DNA from: JAJKIP01 sp040509055
GTDB lineage: Bacteria > Bacteroidota > Bacteroidia > Chitinophagales > Chitinophagaceae
NCBI GenBank assembly: GCA_040509055.1
Contig: JBEVLT010000161.1
Span: 1 to 8,034, forward strand
Length of the DNA: 8,034 nucleotides
Direction of reading: 5' to 3'
Numbering within the stretch: position 1 is the stretch's first letter; each line of letters starts with the position of its first letter. Shown here piece by piece: positions 7,312 through 8,034 of the stretch. The position numbers and the translations under genes were made by a program. Under the pieces are notes generated by a model. The model had not been told where the DNA came from. It did no database searches and worked only from the letters and a program-made list of their open reading frames with translations.

Positions 7312-7403
7312 GTCTTTTAGGGTTTGGGGAAATAGGATTCTTCGTCGGATCATCATTGATTGGAAAAAACGGTGCCAAAAGCAAAGCGTACCGCCCTCCT
7401 ACT

Positions 7404-7420
7404 GTTAAGGAGTTCTTAAC
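7404..7420 (-). repeat. Inverted repeat in the lipoprotein gene leader
   Basis: GTTAAG and CTTAAC form a perfect 6-bp inverted repeat around a 5-base spacer. It lies about 10-27 nt downstream of the predicted transcription start and about 104 nt before the lipoprotein ATG. It could be an operator for a dimeric repressor or a 5'-end RNA hairpin. The stem is short and AT-rich, so function is unproven. Confidence 0.4.
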
Positions 7421-7436
7421 GAAAGAGTTGCAGAAA

Positions 7437-7466
7437 GAAAGATATGTATAGGCGGGTGATTTACAA
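7437..7466 (-). promoter_or_regulatory. Candidate Bacteroidota-type promoter for the lipoprotein gene
   Basis: On the minus strand, TTG (7466-7464) is followed after exactly 19 bases by TATCTTTC (7444-7437). This fits seven of eight positions of the Bacteroidota primary-sigma -7 element TAnnTTTG with a -33 TTG. Transcription would start near 7430, giving a leader of about 130 nt before the ATG at 7300. The same TTG, 19 bases, TATCTTTC layout occurs upstream of the neighbouring membrane-protein gene. Confidence 0.5.
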
Positions 7467-7568
7467 TTCCCGTTATGGCTGCTGCTGCCGGCTATCCGGC
7501 GTCCAGGGCAAGTTTCTTTTTTCCCATTCCGTAAACAAACCGCGTTGCAGATCTTACAACAGCTGATT

Positions 7569-7970
7569 TTACAGGGTCTCGATAGCGTTTTTGTGCCGCG
7601 GCTTCCAGTACAGGTAATAATAAAGCAGGACAACAATGCCCATGGCAAACGGTATCACGGCTACATGCTTGTAGGCAATGCTGCCGGAAACGATCAGAGC
7701 ATCGAAATGGAGGAACTCGCTGATCATCCAGTAGGCATTAGCTGTGATCCAAAATACGATGGCCAGGTTGTGACACAATTCTGATACCATTGCCCTGGTG
7801 CGGATGGTGATAACGATGGCAATGATCAGGGTCGGAAAGATCATTGCTATACCCAGCGGTTTCCAGATCAGGCACCAGCTGATATCTTTGAAAAGCCAGA
7901 AAACGATATGCAAATTTTCCATTCTCCGGTAGCTGACCGGGATCGTGTAGTTAGGTGGTTGCTGGGACAT
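7569..7970 (-). CDS. Small four-helix membrane protein of unknown function
   Basis: I do not recognise this 133-residue protein. It has about four hydrophobic segments, roughly at 20-37, 39-56, 66-86 and 103-121, with a polar N terminus and a basic C-terminal end (WKPRHKN), so it is an integral inner-membrane protein. The first helix is aromatic-rich and carries a charged pair (FWLFKDISWCLIW, K28-D29). The third is polar and aromatic (HNLAIVFWITANAYWMISEF), the kind of conserved pattern that often marks a functional core. There is no obvious catalytic or metal motif. The start at 7970 sits just downstream of a promoter-like site. An internal ATG (residue 17, position 7922) is an alternative that would trim the polar leader. 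It has the same orientation as the lipoprotein gene but is separated from it by 268 nt, and each has its own promoter candidate. That it is a real gene is supported by the coherent transmembrane pattern. Confidence 0.75.
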   Translation of the reverse strand: MSQQPPNYTIPVSYRRMENLHIVFWLFKDISWCLIWKPLGIAMIFPTLIIAIVITIRTRAMVSELCHNLAIVFWITANAYWMISEFLHFDALIVSGSIAYKHVAVIPFAMGIVVLLYYYLYWKPRHKNAIETL

Positions 7971-7991
7971 CGACAGGAATGATTAGACAGC

Positions 7992-8021
7992 GAAAGATAA
8001 AGATTGTACGCTGAAAATCAA
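7992..8021 (-). promoter_or_regulatory. Candidate Bacteroidota-type promoter for the small membrane protein
   Basis: On the minus strand, TTG (8021-8019) is followed by 19 bases and then TATCTTTC (7999-7992), seven of eight matches to TAnnTTTG. The start of transcription would lie about 14-20 nt before the ATG at 7970, a short leader with no Shine-Dalgarno. The identical -7 octamer and spacer length to the site at 7437-7466 strengthen both calls. Confidence 0.45.
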
Positions 8022-8034
8022 TCGGCTTACCCCG

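Noticed and set aside
7487..7500. GCCGG-CTAT-CCGGC hairpin as a terminator of the small membrane-protein gene
   Set aside because: The stem is only 5 bp with no following T tract on either strand. It lies just upstream of the lipoprotein promoter candidate and may be chance in GC-rich DNA.
7544..7560. GTTG...CAAC imperfect hairpin after the membrane-protein stop codon
   Set aside because: The stem is weak, needs a G-U pair and lacks a T tract, so it is not a convincing terminator.
7301..7648. N-terminal extension of the lipoprotein reading frame by 116 residues
   Set aside because: It is Cys- and Lys-rich with no domain character, buries the signal peptide in mid-protein and runs through the predicted promoter and leader. 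The ATG at 7300 has both a signal peptide and AGGAG.

Overview
The window reads as a chromosomal segment of a Bacteroidota bacterium, most likely of the Chitinophagaceae type. The evidence is indirect: almost no Shine-Dalgarno sequences, two promoter-like sites of the Bacteroidota kind (TTG, 19 bases, TATCTTTC), a DUF4397 lipoprotein with an acidic run after the lipid cysteine, and a moderately GC-rich composition. The genus cannot be fixed from this sequence alone.

Positions 61-6502 (+ strand) hold five tightly packed genes that form a complete reductive pyrimidine catabolic pathway from uptake to beta-amino acid. They are an NCS1-family nucleobase/hydantoin-type permease (61-1551), a D-hydantoinase-type dihydropyrimidinase (1535-2917, overlapping the permease by 17 nt), a nitrilase-superfamily beta-ureidopropionase (2945-3811), and the two subunits of dihydropyrimidine dehydrogenase, PreT (3864-5210) and PreA (5234-6502). 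Inferred flow: the permease imports uracil/thymine (or a related cyclic ureide). PreT takes electrons from NAD(P)H through FAD and Fe-S clusters to the FMN of PreA, which reduces the ring to dihydropyrimidine. Dihydropyrimidinase opens the ring, and the ureidopropionase releases CO2, NH3 and beta-alanine or 3-aminoisobutyrate. Gaps are 23-52 nt or negative, so one transcript is likely. No regulator and no transaminase for the end product lie in the window.

Positions 6503-6553 are a convergent junction with a perfect 9-bp hairpin. Its T-rich tract lies only on the minus-strand side, so it is best read as the terminator of the leftward lipoprotein gene. The tract overlaps the preA stop codon.

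Positions 6554-8034 carry two minus-strand genes unrelated to pyrimidine metabolism: a surface-type lipoprotein with two DUF4397-like halves (6554-7300), and an unrecognised small four-helix membrane protein (7569-7970). Each has the same promoter-like architecture upstream. The 268-nt gap between them holds the lipoprotein promoter candidate, a long leader with an inverted repeat, and the only good Shine-Dalgarno-like sequence in the window.

I see no mobile element, CRISPR array, RNA gene or defence system, and nothing that I can defend as a wholly undescribed system. The points most worth checking are the substituted motifs in the dihydropyrimidinase, the glutamine-ligated cluster signature in PreT, the matched promoters, and the structured lipoprotein leader.
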